Shown in pieces: positions 33,898 to 46,504 of a stretch of 64,000 nt of DNA; the first letter of the stretch is position 1, and each line of letters starts with the position of its first letter. A program made the translations under genes and the position numbers. Source of the DNA: Alisma plantago-aquatica (lineage: Eukaryota > Streptophyta > Magnoliopsida > Alismatales > Alismataceae). The notes beneath the pieces were generated by a model. It was not told the origin of the DNA, searched no databases, and saw nothing but the letters and a program-made list of their open reading frames with translations. The stretch covers positions 118,519,767 to 118,583,766 of the forward strand of contig OY856411.1 in assembly GCA_963693085.1 (NCBI GenBank). The letters run 5' to 3'.

Positions 33898-36800
33898 CCC
33901 CCTTTTTTGGGACCACCTGTACTGGGCTAACCCACTGAGAATCCGAAATGGGGTAGATGATACCTGCCTTTAGAAGTTTGAGGACCTCAACGCGAACCAC
34001 CTCCTTGAGGTTGGGGTTTAACTTTCTCTGGTGTTCTCTTGATGGTTTAAACTCTTCAACCATGGGCAGTTTGTGCATGCATAAAGCGGGACTTATACCC
34101 GTCAAATCAGTCATTTTATACCCAATGACTTTCTTATGCCTCTTTAATTCATCGAGAAGCCTATTTTCTTGGTCTTTCTCCAGAGTGGAGTTGATGATCA
34201 CTGGACAAAGTTTCTTGCTGTCAAGGAAGACATGTTTGAGTCCTTCGGGTAAGGCCTTCAATTCAGGGGCCTTAGGTGGCTCGGTCGCTTCTATAACGGT
34301 GACAGCCTTGAGTTCTTCAAAGGTGGTTGTTGGGGCTTCTTCAGCTTTTTCTAAATATTGAAGGCATTGTTGCACTAGCTCGTTTTCCGAAAATTCTACT
34401 TCCGGATTTGTCAAGGCACTTTCCAGCTCATCGGAGGGTTCAGACATTTCTAACTGGGACATTTGATATATAGCATCCAGGAGAAAAACTTCCTCTTGAA
34501 TGCTTGAACCTTTCATGCTGTTAAGAACTCTAAACTGGAAAGCTTTCTTCCCAAGTCTCAAGATTATAGTTCCTGCTTCAACATCGATAAGTGCTCAGGC
34601 AGTAGCTAGGAAAGGTCTGCCAAAGATTATCGGGTATCTCAGGTCTTCTTGGATGTCCATAATAATGAAATCGCACGGGACATAAGAATTCTTTCCTATT
34701 ATGACAGGAATATCCTCGATAATTCCAAGAGGGGCAGTTATGGTAGAGTCGGCTAACTGAATTGTCATTGTCGTAGGTAACAAATCAGTGAAGCATAATC
34801 TTTTACACATCGAATAGGGCATAATAGATATACTTGCTCCTAAGTCTGCCAATCCTTTCTTGTTGGAACCATTTCCAATAGAACACTGGATACCGAAGGA
34901 ACCCGAATCCTTCTTTTTCTTTGGCATCTTGTTTAGCAGAATGTCTGAAGTGGTCTGAGCAAGTTTCACTGTTTCATGCTCTTCTATCATATACTTTCTT
35001 GACAAGAGGGTTTTCAGGTATTTGGCCCAAGCGGGCACCTCGGAAAGAGCATCGAGGAAAGGAATATCAATGTATAATTTTTTCATAGCTTCTTTAAATT
35101 TTTGGAACCTAGTATCCATTCTGGTCCCTTTCAGCCTGTCTGGATAAGGAATTCTGGGTGGGACCTCTGGCATTGGTTCCTTTTCCTTTTCTTTATCAGT
35201 AGAATTTTCTGTTTCTATGCTTGAATTTCCTGTTGGAGAAAGAATGGCTACATCATCATCATCATGTATGATTCTGGTGACATCAGGCAGGACACGACCA
35301 GACTGTGTGGTGACGGCATTCAGTTGTTCTGGTCTGTTTTGGTTATGTCTCGGGTTTGCCTCTGGTTGCCCAGCAAAAGTGTCGGCTTGTGGCTTCAATT
35401 GAGCGGCAATCTGTGCCAGTTGGGATTCTATGGCCTTTTGTTGAGCTTGCTGGTTTGCAAGCATAGTCTGTTGAGATTGAAGCATTTGTCTAATAAAGGA
35501 TATTTCATCAGATGATTGGGGAGGATCACCCCTCTGTTGATACTGAGTGACTTGCTGTCCTTGTGGTTTTTGTAGAGGTGCAGTTAACTGTGGTTGTTGG
35601 GGCTGCTGCAACTGAGGTTGTTGTAGCTGCGGGTGCATACCTGGATGGCCATATTGGTAAGAAGGGTTCCTGGGATAGTTAGATCTTTGGAAACTCTGTC
35701 TATAATTCCCTTGATTGAAGTTATTCTAAAATTCTGGTGGTTGTCTATTGAAAGATCCACCTTGAGTCTGCTGTTGTGGGTTGGCGGTCCCTGCAGGATT
35801 CCCGTATTGGAAACCAAGATGGTTCCTTGGTTTATCTGGATTGTAGTACACCTGGCCAGGTATTGAATGGATGGAGTTGACTTTCTCTGGCATTTGGTCC
35901 TCGGGATGCTCAATAATGGGTTCATATTGCGGCATAGGTGGTTGTAAATCCATCATGACATTGTACAACAAACCACATGATAATGTGGGATGATCAGATG
36001 CATGACAGGCTTCACAAGTTCCAGTAGCTGCTTTTACTTGTTGAACCTGAGAGCTTTTCTTCTTTTCATATTCCCCGAAAGAAGTTTTGAGGGCTTGTTG
36101 CTTGCTAGCAATAGTCTTCAGGGCCTCTGCAATGGCCTTGAGTTCCATTGATTCTTCAGCTTTGTATACCTTAAGAACCCCCTTGGGTTGGTTAGACGAC
36201 CTTCCCCAATTGGATTGGTTCTCGGCCCCTAGCGTAACTATATTCCAGGCATCTTCATAGTTCTTTCTCATAAAATTTCCTCCAGATGAGGAATCTAGAA
36301 ATTGCTTGATATCATCACTTACTCCTCTATAGAATGTTTCTATCAGTTGATTTTGAGATATGCCATGGTGAGGACACTTTCTCAGGAGTTCTTTGAATCT
36401 TTCCCAAGCTTCGGCAAGTGTTTCTCCAGGTAGTTGGGAAAAGTGATTAATCTGTCCCCTAATCTCATAGGTTAGAGAAGGTGGAAAGAATTTCTCAAGA
36501 AACTTTTCTTCTAAAGGAGTCCAAGTAGTGATGATGGGGTGTCTATCCAAAGCGTTGTACCAGCTTAGTGCTCTTCCAGATAAGGTGAAGTGGAAAAGGT
36601 GTAACATTATTGCTTCCAAGGTGATTCCTGCTTGGGGTACAAGTCGGCAGAGTGACTTGAATCTCTTAAGGTGATCCATGCAATCGTCTCCGGGTGCTCC
36701 AGAGAAAGAGATGCCTTGCATGATCTAGATCCATTGCGTCCGGATTTCAAAGTGTGGTATGTTAATAATTGGTGGTCAGACTGGATGATCATCTTCATAA

Positions 36801-37108
36801 TTCTTCGGGACTGCGTAGTCCCGAAGTTGCTTGTTTCTTAATGCAAGTTGAGCAGCAGCATGCTCTGCTTGGATGCGGGCTTGTTCCTCATCTCGAATCT
36901 CAGCTTGCACCTGAGCACGAGTGTCTGAAATAAGTTGTGCTCGTTGTGCAGCTATGGCGGCGTTAACTCTTTCTGCAACAAGGCGTTGCTCTTCAGCCAT
37001 CTGTCTGGCTCTTTGGCAGTTAAGTCTAATCCTTCGGTGGAAACTTCTTTCTACCTCAGAGTCGTACTCTGGTTCAGGGGAGAATTCGATGCTATGCGGG
37101 GGTTGCAT
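33878..37108 (-). pseudogene. Athila-like gag-protease (element E)
   Basis: It starts MQPPHSIEF at 37108. A charged Gln/Arg/Glu-rich N-terminus leads to the retrotransposon gag core (ALSWYNALD, LEEKFLEKFFPP, ETLAEAWERFKELLRKCPHHG), then a single C-x2-C-x4-H-x4-C knuckle (CEACHASDHPTLSC), a Gln/Pro-rich linker and the aspartic protease (LADLGASISIMPYSM ... IIFGRPFLATA). In-frame stops are TGA at 36776-36778, TAG at 36725-36727, TAG at 35726-35728 and TGA at 34595-34597. The frame ends at 33878 because a run of eight G (33895-33902, C on the plus strand) shifts it; seven would keep it open into RT. Confidence 0.9.
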
Positions 37109-37259
37109 ACATGTTTTCTACCTGAGTAGAAAGAAAATCACACGTTAGGATAATGGAAGGAAATGAAGAAATCAAGAAGATTTGGAGTAGTTATCAAGAA
37201 AAAATGTAAAATCCTAATCAACCAAGAAGTTGTTAAGTAAAAACTAAAACGTTCCGTTA

Positions 37260-37277
37260 TCCCCGGCAACGGCGCCA
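37260..37277 (-). other. Primer-binding site, tRNA-Asp (element E)
   Basis: The minus strand reads TGGCGCCGTTGCCGGGGA, an exact complement of the plant tRNA-Asp 3' end. It is five bases from the 5' LTR. Confidence 0.9.
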
Positions 37278-37282
37278 ATTTT

Positions 37283-39052
37283 TGATGGAGTTTTGCAACA
37301 CCACTAAAAATCCTAGAGATGATGAATCCCTAGGTTTAGCCTTGCTAGTACTAAGGTAAGAACTCCACCCACGTGTACTAAGACACGCGGAAGTCTTATC
37401 GTAGTATAGTTAAGGGTCGAATCCTCGGGACAACGGTCTTGATGAAATCAAGATGGAAAACGTTTTTAGTTGAACTTAACTACTTAACAGTTGATACTTA
37501 GATCGAAAGTTTGATTTGGTTTTAAACTAAGTGCAAGGAAAGTAAAGCAAGAAAGTAGAGATTAAGGTTGTAAACAATGATTAGAAGCCACTAGGATGTT
37601 ATCAGGTTTCACACCACTACACATGGATCAAGACATGCAACATAATAAAACAACCTGCAAAGAGAGTCAAATCAGTTAGTATCTTGTAGTACTAGCTTCC
37701 TTTCGGATAACTAGCTACGAGAAGTGTGGAGTATTGCAACGCCAGCCTTCCATAATGAATGGTCACATGCTTTGCATTACTCCTTCATGAAATGTGTTCC
37801 TCGACCTTACCAAGATTGCACTTCCATACGTCAACTGATTCCATTTCATAGTATGAAAGTGCAATGATGGGGGTGAGTTTACTCCACTCATGAAAGCACT
37901 CCTAGATACCGAAACAGACATTTGGTGACTGCATACATCTAAGACCAACATTCAATCGATATTCTGATCTAAGGGTATAAACATAGACAATTCATACCAA
38001 AAGATAATAAGTAACACAAGTTGATGATCAGGCAACTAGCATTCATTAAACAATTGATGTTGAACGTAAAAGAAGAGTATCTCTATTACCAATTGTTGAA
38101 TTACATTGCATGAAATGAAAACATGGGTAGTGGGGCTACTCCCCGCACCCTAGTGAATGAAACTACTCGCTCATGTCAAGGACAAAGAAGGAGGCGAGAA
38201 GAGAGAGAAAGAACGTCATCTCCACGGAGGAGGGAAAGTTGAACCCTTGGTGAAGAGAGAAACGATCTTCACACTTCGTGGTTGACTTGATGAAGGATCT
38301 TCTCTTCCCACCTTCTTTATTGTTGAGAGGAGAGAGAAGATAGCTTGGTGATGGAACACGGATCTCAAACTGGAAGCCTTGGGGCAGTGGATGGAAGACA
38401 AAAGTGCTCTGGAGCTAGAGAGGCAGCCTCTGGATGTCTGAGATTCGATCCTCTTGAAGTGACCCTTGAGGTCCTATTTATAGGCTCAAGTTGAGACCGT
38501 TTGGTCTCAAACGGTCTTGAGACCGTTTGGCTTCTCGCGGTCTTGGGACTGTGAGGCCTTCTCGCAGTCTTGGGACCGTGAGGCCTTCTCGTGGTCTTGG
38601 GATCGTGAGGCCTTCTCGCGGTCTTGGGACCGCGAAGCCTTCTCGCGGTCTTGGGTCCGTGAGGCCTTCTCGCGGTCTTGGGACCGAGAGGCCTTCTCGC
38701 GGTCTTGGGACCGTGAGGCCTTCTTGCGGTCTTGGGACCGAGAGGCCTTCTCGCGGTCTTGGGACCGCGAGGCCTCCTCGCGGTCTTGGGACCGTGAGGC
38801 CTTCTTGCGGTCTTGGGACCGCGAGGCCTCCTCGCGGTATTGGGACCGCGAGGCCTCCTCGCGGTATTGGGACCATGAGGAGTCTTTGTAATTTTTTTGT
38901 GTTTTCTATAATGAAAAAGAAGAAAAGTTAGTTTATTGGTGTATCTGCAATAAAGTAAAAAAGTTTAATGATTCTATCTAATTTATCTAAGAAAGAGTAT
39001 GGAAAATTAAAGATAACTAAATAAGATAACGTCACAAAGTGGGAGGTTATCA
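37283..39052 (-). mobile_element. Element E 5' LTR
   Basis: 1770 bp. It contains thirteen units of the 27-bp palindromic array (38530-38879) against ten in the 3' LTR, which accounts for most of the length difference. TATA box on the minus strand at 38475-38482. ATATA follows at 39053-39057. Confidence 0.9.
38530..38879. repeat. 27-bp palindromic tandem array, thirteen units
   Basis: Same unit as 23566-23835, with the first unit one base short. Unit-level variants (for example GGGTCCGTGAG, then GGGACCGAGAG) occur in the same order in both LTRs for part of the array, then diverge, indicating gain or loss of units after insertion. Confidence 0.9.
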
Positions 39053-39065
39053 ATATATCAGTAGC
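39053..39065. other. 13-bp remnant of Copia gag between two insertions
   Basis: This holds ATATA (right duplication of element E), TCA, and GTAGC (left duplication of element F). Removing E and F restores a continuous Copia reading frame across this point. Confidence 0.85.
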
Positions 39066-40681
39066 TGATGTGATGATTTTGAGTCGCTTTTATAGACTTG
39101 TTTTACTTGTGTTTTAGGTGTTTATTAGTCACTTTGGTGGTTAATATTGCATGATTCACTTACTCTAGTCTATAATCTCTTTCAGTATCAAATATCTCAT
39201 ATTTTATCTTCTTGATCATAAACGATTATAATAATGGGTTTTATCTCAGCTGATTTGGCTTTGTCTTGCAATTTCAGGAAAAATGCATATATACAGTTGT
39301 CGATACCATCGACATTTGTCGATAGTATCGACACAGTCATAGGCAGACAGCCGCAAGGAGCCAAGCAGTGTCGATACCATCGACTGGGAAGTCGATTGTA
39401 GTGAGTTACCTTCAGGTTGCCAGCAACCAGTCGGTCGATACTATCGACACAAAGGTCGATACCATCGACGTTCTACAGCTTCAGTGTCGGAAAGGTGATA
39501 AGACTGATGCCTAAGGGTGTTGATACCATCGACCCGCGTTGATGGTATCGAGTCTGCATCAGGCAGGATGATAGAAAAGAAGGAAGGCTTGCTGATATCA
39601 CGAGGGGTCGATACCATCGACCCACGTCGATGGTATCGACGCCGTCAGATTAGTGTTTGTTTCAGATCAGCCTGAATCCAACGGTGGTGATTTTTCGGTG
39701 ATCTAACTTGGTGTTTATACCTAATGACGATATCCAGAAGCCATCTATCACATCATTAGCCACTGCACACATCCCGAGGAGAGTTGGAGAGGAGAAAGGA
39801 GTCCAGAAGCACGCCCCGATCGTTCTGACAGGCGAAGAAGACGTTTTCTACCGCCGAAAGGCTGTAGATCGCACACTCTACCTCGAGGAACGCTTGGATC
39901 TTCTCCGTTCAGGGGTTTACATCACTTCATCCACGTTTTTCTCAATGTTTCCCCTTTCATCCATCATGTCTTGCTCTGAGATGAACATGCAGGGCTAATC
40001 CCCTTTGTCTTTAGGACCGGGAGTAGCCCGGGTAATCATTGTATAACGTTTTTATCATAGTAATTCATAATTTGTCTCTTAAATCCGTGGTATGATTTCA
40101 TTTTCTCCATTATATCATTATGCTTGATCACCCTAATGATAATCTAATGCCTTTAATTGCTTTGAAAGAAGAATTAATGGTTGAAAAGAGACGAAATTCA
40201 CATTAACTCATAAATTCCTTGAACAAGGTGATGTACGGTTAATGGTGGAAACCCAGAGGTTGATTTTAATACACCTAATTTAGGGTATAGGTTACTACGA
40301 CGGTGGAACTGACCTATATTTAGGTAGTGAATTGTATCACGACAGTGAACAATTCTGACTACAGGCCACTACCCAGATTGAGAGATGAATTTGTTTAGCT
40401 ATATAGAAATTCATACAATGAGAACTCGTAGTGAAACCACAATCCTAAAGATTCCCATCTAAATTGATTAAACTTACCATTTAATCGATTGCTTTGCTTT
40501 ATTTTATTTTTATTTTCTTTTTAATCAACTCTTAAAACCTTTTTAACTGGTCTAGCTGATTGTGAGCAGTTAGTAGTAGTCTACCGATAGTTCAGTGTCC
40601 CTGAGTTTGACTCGGGCCTCACAAAGGCCTATATTATATTGACGTGTGCACTTGCGTTATACACACGGTAAAATCGTGTCA
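39066..40681 (+). mobile_element. Element F 5' LTR
   Basis: 1616 bp. U3 holds paired palindromes (39297-39650), followed by a TATA-like TTTATACC (39711-39718). A 96-codon frame at 39708-39998 is within the transcribed part of the LTR and has no known domain. The LTR ends AAATCGTGTCA. Confidence 0.9.
39297..39650. repeat. Paired GTCGATACCATCGAC palindromes in LTR
   Basis: Each motif is a dyad (GTCGAT-ACC-ATCGAC). They occur in about five pairs spaced 65-90 bp; within several pairs the second motif is the reverse complement of the first, so each pair can also form a longer hairpin. The same cluster is at 50668-51020 in the 3' LTR, with CpG-type decay. Confidence 0.85.
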
Positions 40682-40687
40682 AGTTTT

Positions 40688-40705
40688 TGGCGTCGTTGCC
40701 GGGGA
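40688..40705 (+). other. Primer-binding site, tRNA-Asp type (element F)
   Basis: TGGCGTCGTTGCCGGGGA has one mismatch to the complement of tRNA-Asp and lies six bases after the LTR. Confidence 0.85.
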
Positions 40706-40866
40706 CACGGCAATTGTCGGCACTATGAGTGCTGCAAGCGGCCACTCTAGGCCACATTTTTTTTATTTATTATTATTATTTTTGAAATTCATTGTTTATC
40801 CGTCATATCTAGCAACTGGCTAGAACGGTACTGAACCTAAATTATTATATTTGCAGGTACTAGTGC

Positions 40867-43341
40867 ATGGTGAGGACGTGTAGCACAGACTACACACAGC
40901 CATCAGCAGAGGTTCCACCGTTGGGACCAGACGACGAGGAGAACAACATTCAAGACCAACCTGAAGATATAAATTTGGATTTTGAACCCGAAGCGATGGC
41001 TGAAGAACAGAAAATATGGGAGAATATAAAAGCTTCTTCCTCGTCAGCATCAAAGGGACCAATAAAAAAACTGGCAGTCAACATTCCCACGTATAAGATT
41101 GACCCGGCACTGATGAACTTGGTCAAGTCTCAAGCATTTAATGGGCTGAAGAATGAGGACCCTGTCACACACATCAGCACATTTGTGGAAAATTGCGATA
41201 TGATCAAGATTGATAGGTTTCCACAGGAGACACTTTACCTGAAACTGTTCCCCAGCTCTCTGGTAGGTAATGCACGTGAATGGCTGCATAACCTGGATGA
41301 TGAGACCGTTGAAACATGGGATCAAATGATCGAGGTGTTCTTTGAGATATTCTTTCCGCCCGAGAAGACCAACAATCTGTTATGGAAGATCCATAATTTC
41401 ATCCAGAAAGCCAGAGAAATGTATTCTGAGACTTGGGAACGTTTCCAAATAATATTGAGGAGGTGCCCACATCATGGGCTTGACAAGGAGAAACAAGTCA
41501 AGATTTTCTATTTTGCTCTTTTTGAGCATGATAGAAGCAACCTGGATTCAGCAGGTTCGGGGTTCTTCTTAAACAACACAGGTACAAGGTGTTGGGAGAT
41601 TTTGAAAAACATGGACAAAAAGCAATCATGGGGCGACAAAGACACAGTAGAGCAGGTTCGAGCTGCAGGTGAGTCAAAGGCCATCAAGGAGTTGAATGAG
41701 AAGATGGACCTTCTAGCCAAGAAAGTACTTGCAAAAGAAGATGCAGAATCTGATGATGAAGCATAGGTGAAATTTATGTGCCAGCAATAGGGGTACAGAA
41801 ACAATGACTATTCTTGGAGGAAAGACAAGAAATTTTCATGGAAGGACCCAAACAATTTCTTGCAGGTCCCTGATGCAAAACCACAACCGTCGACAGAGGA
41901 TAAGAGCAATGAGTTGCTCAACCAAGTAATCAAGCAGAATGAAGAACTCATGAGCATGTTTGGCCAACATATTAAGCAACAAGAAGAATTTATGAATCAA
42001 TTTGGGCAGACCTTACAAAGTCATGGGGCTCATATGAGGACTATAGAGACATCATTAGCACAGATGGCAGCTGAGATAGCAAAATCTGAAAAGCCAGTGC
42101 AGCAAGGTTTTCCCAGAAATACAAACATTCCAGGAGGAAACCAACATGCTAAGGAAATTCTGCTACGGAGTGGTAAGAAGATTTTAAACCCCAGGGCCGA
42201 TGAACTGAGCACACCCAAGCCAGAAACCACAAGTGAGGCCACAGAGGAGGTTCTGATTCCAATCACAGAGCCGATAGAGTATGTGGTAGAGGATGTCACA
42301 TCAGACCCCGTTGTTGAGGAGGAGACACAGAAGAGGACACCATATGTTCCACCACATCAGTGGGCACAGACTGTCCCAGTCCCATATTCAAGCAGTTTGA
42401 AAGCCAAGAAAGTGGACGCTTAGTTCAATAAGTTTCTAGATAGCTTCAGGAAGCTTTCTATCAACATTCCACTATTAGAAGCAATAGAGCAGATACACTC
42501 TTACGGCAAGTTTCTGAAAGACATAATCACAAAGAAGAGGAAGATTCCTGATACCGAGGTCATGGTTCTTAAGGAACAGGTAAGCGCTTTCATTATGGGA
42601 ACATTGCCACCTAAAAGACAAGATTTGGGTTGCTTCAATATTTCATGTTACATCGGTAAAGTGAAATTCGGCAAAGCATTGTGTGATTCCAGGGCAAGTA
42701 TAAATTTGATGCCTCTCTCTACTTTCAAGACACTAGCACTGAAAGAATCAAGACATAGCAATATGACGATTCAGTTGGCAGACAATTCTGTGGTTAAGCC
42801 GTACGGTATTTGCGAGGATGTTTTGGTTAAAGTCGATCGGTTTGTATTTCCAGCAGATTTTGTGGTAATGGAAATGCAAGATGAACAAGGAAATGAGCTA
42901 CTCCTTGGAAGACCCTTCCAAGCTACTGCAGATATGATACTCAAGATGGGAAGAGGTCGTTTGACATTGGGAATCGCTGATGACCGATTTGAAATGGTTA
43001 TGCCCCCAAGAACAACACAATCAAAAGCAAAGGAGTAGTGTCGCATGGTGAAACATTTTGATCATAATATTTCTCTGTGTCTAGGGAATCCATTTCTAGA
43101 TATGGCTCATGTAATAACCAAGGTAGAGAAGGGGACACTGGCTGTAGACATTATGGAGCAGACCAAAGTTGTTTCTCTCTATAGGGCTGTGGGTTTCCCG
43201 AATGATGAAGAGGAGGAAATCACTCTTTCTACTGAAGATGATGCCATAGCAAGTTCTGTCCTCGATGCATATCCAGAACTACCTCTTGAAGCTTGCCTTG
43301 TCAATATAACGTATGACTGGATGAGAAGCAAGTCACTATAA
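40867..43341 (+). pseudogene. Athila-like gag-protease (element F)
   Basis: It starts MVRTCSTDY. The gag core is clear (AREWLHNLDDETVETWDQMIEVFFEIFFPP, then SETWERFQIILRRCPHHG in separate segments). TAG codons at 41764-41766 and near 41788 interrupt it, and a knuckle is not readable. After a Gln-rich coiled stretch (41930-42080) and another stop at 42421-42423 comes the protease, where CDSRASINLMP replaces the usual D-x-G signature with D-S-R. LLLGRPFQATADMI follows, then a stop at 43036-43038 and a final open frame to 43341. All parts are in one frame. Confidence 0.85.
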
Positions 43342-43556
43342 GAATGTGTCAAGATGCTTCAGGTGCTGCCGTGTTATTATGCTAAGTATTATGAAGATCT
43401 TGGGAAACTCCTAAAACCGCTTCAATCATCTTTGATCAGTCCACTAGAGTTAGAATTGAAGCCACTGCCGCCTCATTTGAAATATGCATTCCTAGCCGAT
43501 GGTATAAACTACTGGTGATTATCTCGGCATATCTAAGTGTTGAGGAATAGGATCAA

Positions 43557-46330
43557 TTGATGATCGTGCTGAAGAACCACCGTGGTGCATTCGGGTGGCC
43601 AGTCGCGGATATCAAGGGGATCTCCCCTACACTTTGCCAGCACAAGATCCGGCTCAAGGAAGGAGCCAAACCTATAATCCATCCACAACGCAGACTCAAT
43701 CCAAGCATGATGGAGGTCGTCAAGAAGGAGGTGATCAAGCTCCTTTCTGTAGGCATCATTTACGCTATCTCTGATTTGATGTGGGTAAGCCCCACACAGG
43801 TAGTCCCTAAAAAGGGGGGAATTACTGTCACTCACAATATGTTAAATGAGTCAATCACGGCCCGTTTGGTAACCGGGTGGCATGTGTGCATTGATTACCA
43901 TAGATTGAACTTTGTACATTAAAAGATCATTTTCCTCTTCCGTTCATTGATCAGATTTTAAAGCGATTAGCAGGTCGATCTCACTTTTGTTTTCTAGACG
44001 GTTACTCTGGCTACAATCAGATTTCCATTGATCCTAAGGACCAAGAGAAGTCCACATTCACTTGTCCTTATGGAACATTTGCATATCGTCGTATGCCCTT
44101 TGGTTTATGCAACGCACCAACAACCTTTCAGCGTTGCATGCTTGCCATTTTCTCTGATATGGTCGAGCGCTGTTTAGAGGTCTTCATGGATGATTTTTCC
44201 GTCTATGGTGAGTCTTTTGTTGAATGTTTATATAATTTGGATAAAGTTTTACAATGATGTGAGGACACGCATTTAGTTCTCAACTGGGGAAAATGTCATA
44301 TGATGGTTAGTGAAGGGATTGTGCTTGGACATAAAGTGTCTAGCAAGGGGTTGGAGGTAGATCCGGTTAAGATTGAGGTTATTTCCAAATTACTACCACT
44401 GAATTCGGTTAAAGGGGTAAGGAGTTTTCTCGATCACGCAGGATTTTATCGCCGCTTTATCAAAGATTTCTCAAAAATTGCTAAACCATTATCTGAACTG
44501 CTTGAGAAAGATGTGGTGTTTGATTTTAATGAAAAGTGTTTGTAGGCTTTTAATGTGCTCAAATACAAGTTAATTTCTGCACCGGTTGTGCAAATGCTGG
44601 ATTGGACAAAAGCCTTTTGAATTAATGTGCAATGCTTCGGATTTTGCAGTGGGGGCTGTTCTTGGGCAACGTGTTGAAAACAAACCCGCTGTGATTTTAT
44701 ATGCATCCAAGACTTTAAATGAAGCACAACTTAATTACACTACAACTGAAAAAGAACTTCTCACCATCATTTTTGCATTTGAAAAATTTCAGCAATATCT
44801 TGTAGGGTCAAAAGTTGTGGTATGGATGCACCACGCCGCCATAAAATATTTGATGGAAAAGAAAGATGTCAAACCTAGATTGATTAGGTGGATCTTATTG
44901 TTACAAGAATTTGACATTGAAATTAAAGATAAGGGGGGAATAGAGAATGTGGTTGTGGACCACTTGTCTAGGTTAGAATGGGTAGATGAGAAGGGCATTA
45001 ATATATCCATTACTGAGACATTCCCTGATGAGCATATCCTTTCTGTAAAATCCAAGGATCCATGGTTTTCATATATTGTAAACTATCTTGCCTGTAAAAT
45101 AATCCCAGATGATTGGACATATCAAGAGAAAAAGAAAATTTTCCATTCTTTGAGATATTATTTCTGGGATGACCCCATTTTTTTGAAGCAATGCAGGGAC
45201 GGCGTGCTGCACAGGTGTATACCAGAGATAGAATCTGACAGTGTACTTCATCATTGTCATACTCTACCAACTGGTGGCCATCATGCAAGTTCTAGAACAG
45301 CGGCCAAGGTGCTTGAGAGAAGCCTTTGCTGGCCTACACTTTTCCGAGATGCTTATGATTATGTGTGAAGATGTTATTCCTGTCAAAGGGTAGGTAATAT
45401 TTCAAAGTGGCAGGAGATGCCCCTCAACATGTTTCAAGAAGTTGAGGTGTTTGATATGTGGGGTATTGATTTTATGGGACCCTTTGTGCCCTCGAATTCT
45501 AATTTGTACATTTTATTGGCTGTTGATTATGTATAGAAGTGGGTAGAGGCAATACCCACAAGGACTAATGATGTTGCTATAGTGTGCAGGTTTGTAAAAG
45601 ATTACATTTCTGCAGATTTGGTGTGCCGAGGATGATTATCAGTGATGGAGGTACCCATTTCAGAAATCAAAAGTTTGTTGCGTTGTTGAGAAAGTACGGG
45701 GTAAAGCACAATATTGGTACCTCGTACCACCCGCAGACACAAGGGCAGGTCGAAGTGTCCAATAGAGAAATCAAGAAAAGCTTGGAGTGCACAGTGTCTT
45801 CGACAAGAAAGAATTGGAGTACTTTGCTACCAGATGCTTTATGGGCGTATAGGACGGCATTTAAGACACCTATAGGCACTATCCCTTTTAGGTTGGCTTA
45901 TGGGCGGGCCTGCTATTTGCCGATAGAATTGGAGCACAAGGCGCACTGGGCGCTAAGGAAGCTGGACTTGACTTATGATGAGGCAGGGAAGAAACGCATG
46001 CTAGAGCTCAATGAGCTGGATGAGCTGAGGATGAACGCCTATGAAAGCTCGAGGATTTACAAGGAGAGAACGAAGCTTATTCATGATTGACACATACAAC
46101 TGTGTGTCTTCATAAAGGGAGATCATGTGCTATTGTTCAACTCAAGGTCGAAGTTCCATCCTGGGAAATTGAAATCCCGGTGGAGTGGACCTTTCATTGT
46201 GGAGGAGGTATGGCCACATGGTGCCATCATGGTGCGTGATGGAGAGACAAAATTTCTGGTCAATGGATAGAGGTTGAAGTTGTACTTTGGCGAGAATTAC
46301 ATAAGGAGAGTGCATGAGGTCAAACTCATA
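43557..46330 (+). pseudogene. Athila-like pol (element F)
   Basis: RT motifs GWHVCIDYHRLN, CFLDGYSGYNQISI, RMPFGLCNAPTTFQRC and an intact FMDDFSVYG near 44183 are spread over two frames, with breaks near 43920, 44255 and 44543. RNase H has lost two catalytic Asp residues: CNASD for CDASD and WMHH for YTDH. Integrase keeps the HHCC region (HHCHTLPTGGHH, then CYSCQ after a stop at 45366), GIDFMG, SDGGTHF and VEVSNREIK, with a frameshift near 45584. The C-terminus is readable to about 46330 after a stop at 46088-46090. GGAAGGCAACCCAACC follows. Confidence 0.9.
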
Positions 46331-46504
46331 GCACTTAAGGATGCATGATAAGCTTGATTTTGTCTAGTCTAAGATGTTAAATAAGGGCGCTTGTTGGAAG
46401 GCAACCCAACCATTGGTAGTTTTGTCCATTTTCTTTCGCATTTACAAGTTAGTTTGGTTTAATTTTGTTTTTAGTGTAAAAATGACACCTTGATCATTTG
46501 TTCA

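Larger units (their letters stand above)
22303..39052 (-). mobile_element. Athila-like element with Ulp1-like ORF (element E)
   Basis: Complete minus-strand Ty3/gypsy element of 16,750 bp. The LTRs (22303-24008 and 37283-39052) start TGATAACC and end CATCA in the element's orientation. ATATA is duplicated at 22298-22302 and 39053-39057. Order: LTR, tRNA-Asp primer site, gag, protease, RT, RNase H, integrase, promoter-like spacer, a very long additional ORF, 3' UTR, PPT, LTR. The absence of a chromodomain and the ATHILA-type additional ORF point to the Athila lineage. LTR differences are few outside the tandem array, so this is a fairly recent insertion, yet gag, pol and the additional ORF all carry stops or frameshifts. 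Confidence 0.9.

Noticed and set aside
37260..37277. tRNA-Asp gene match
   Set aside because: Only the 18-base complement of the tRNA 3' end is present; this is a primer-binding site, not a tRNA gene. The same applies to 10518-10535 and 40688-40705.
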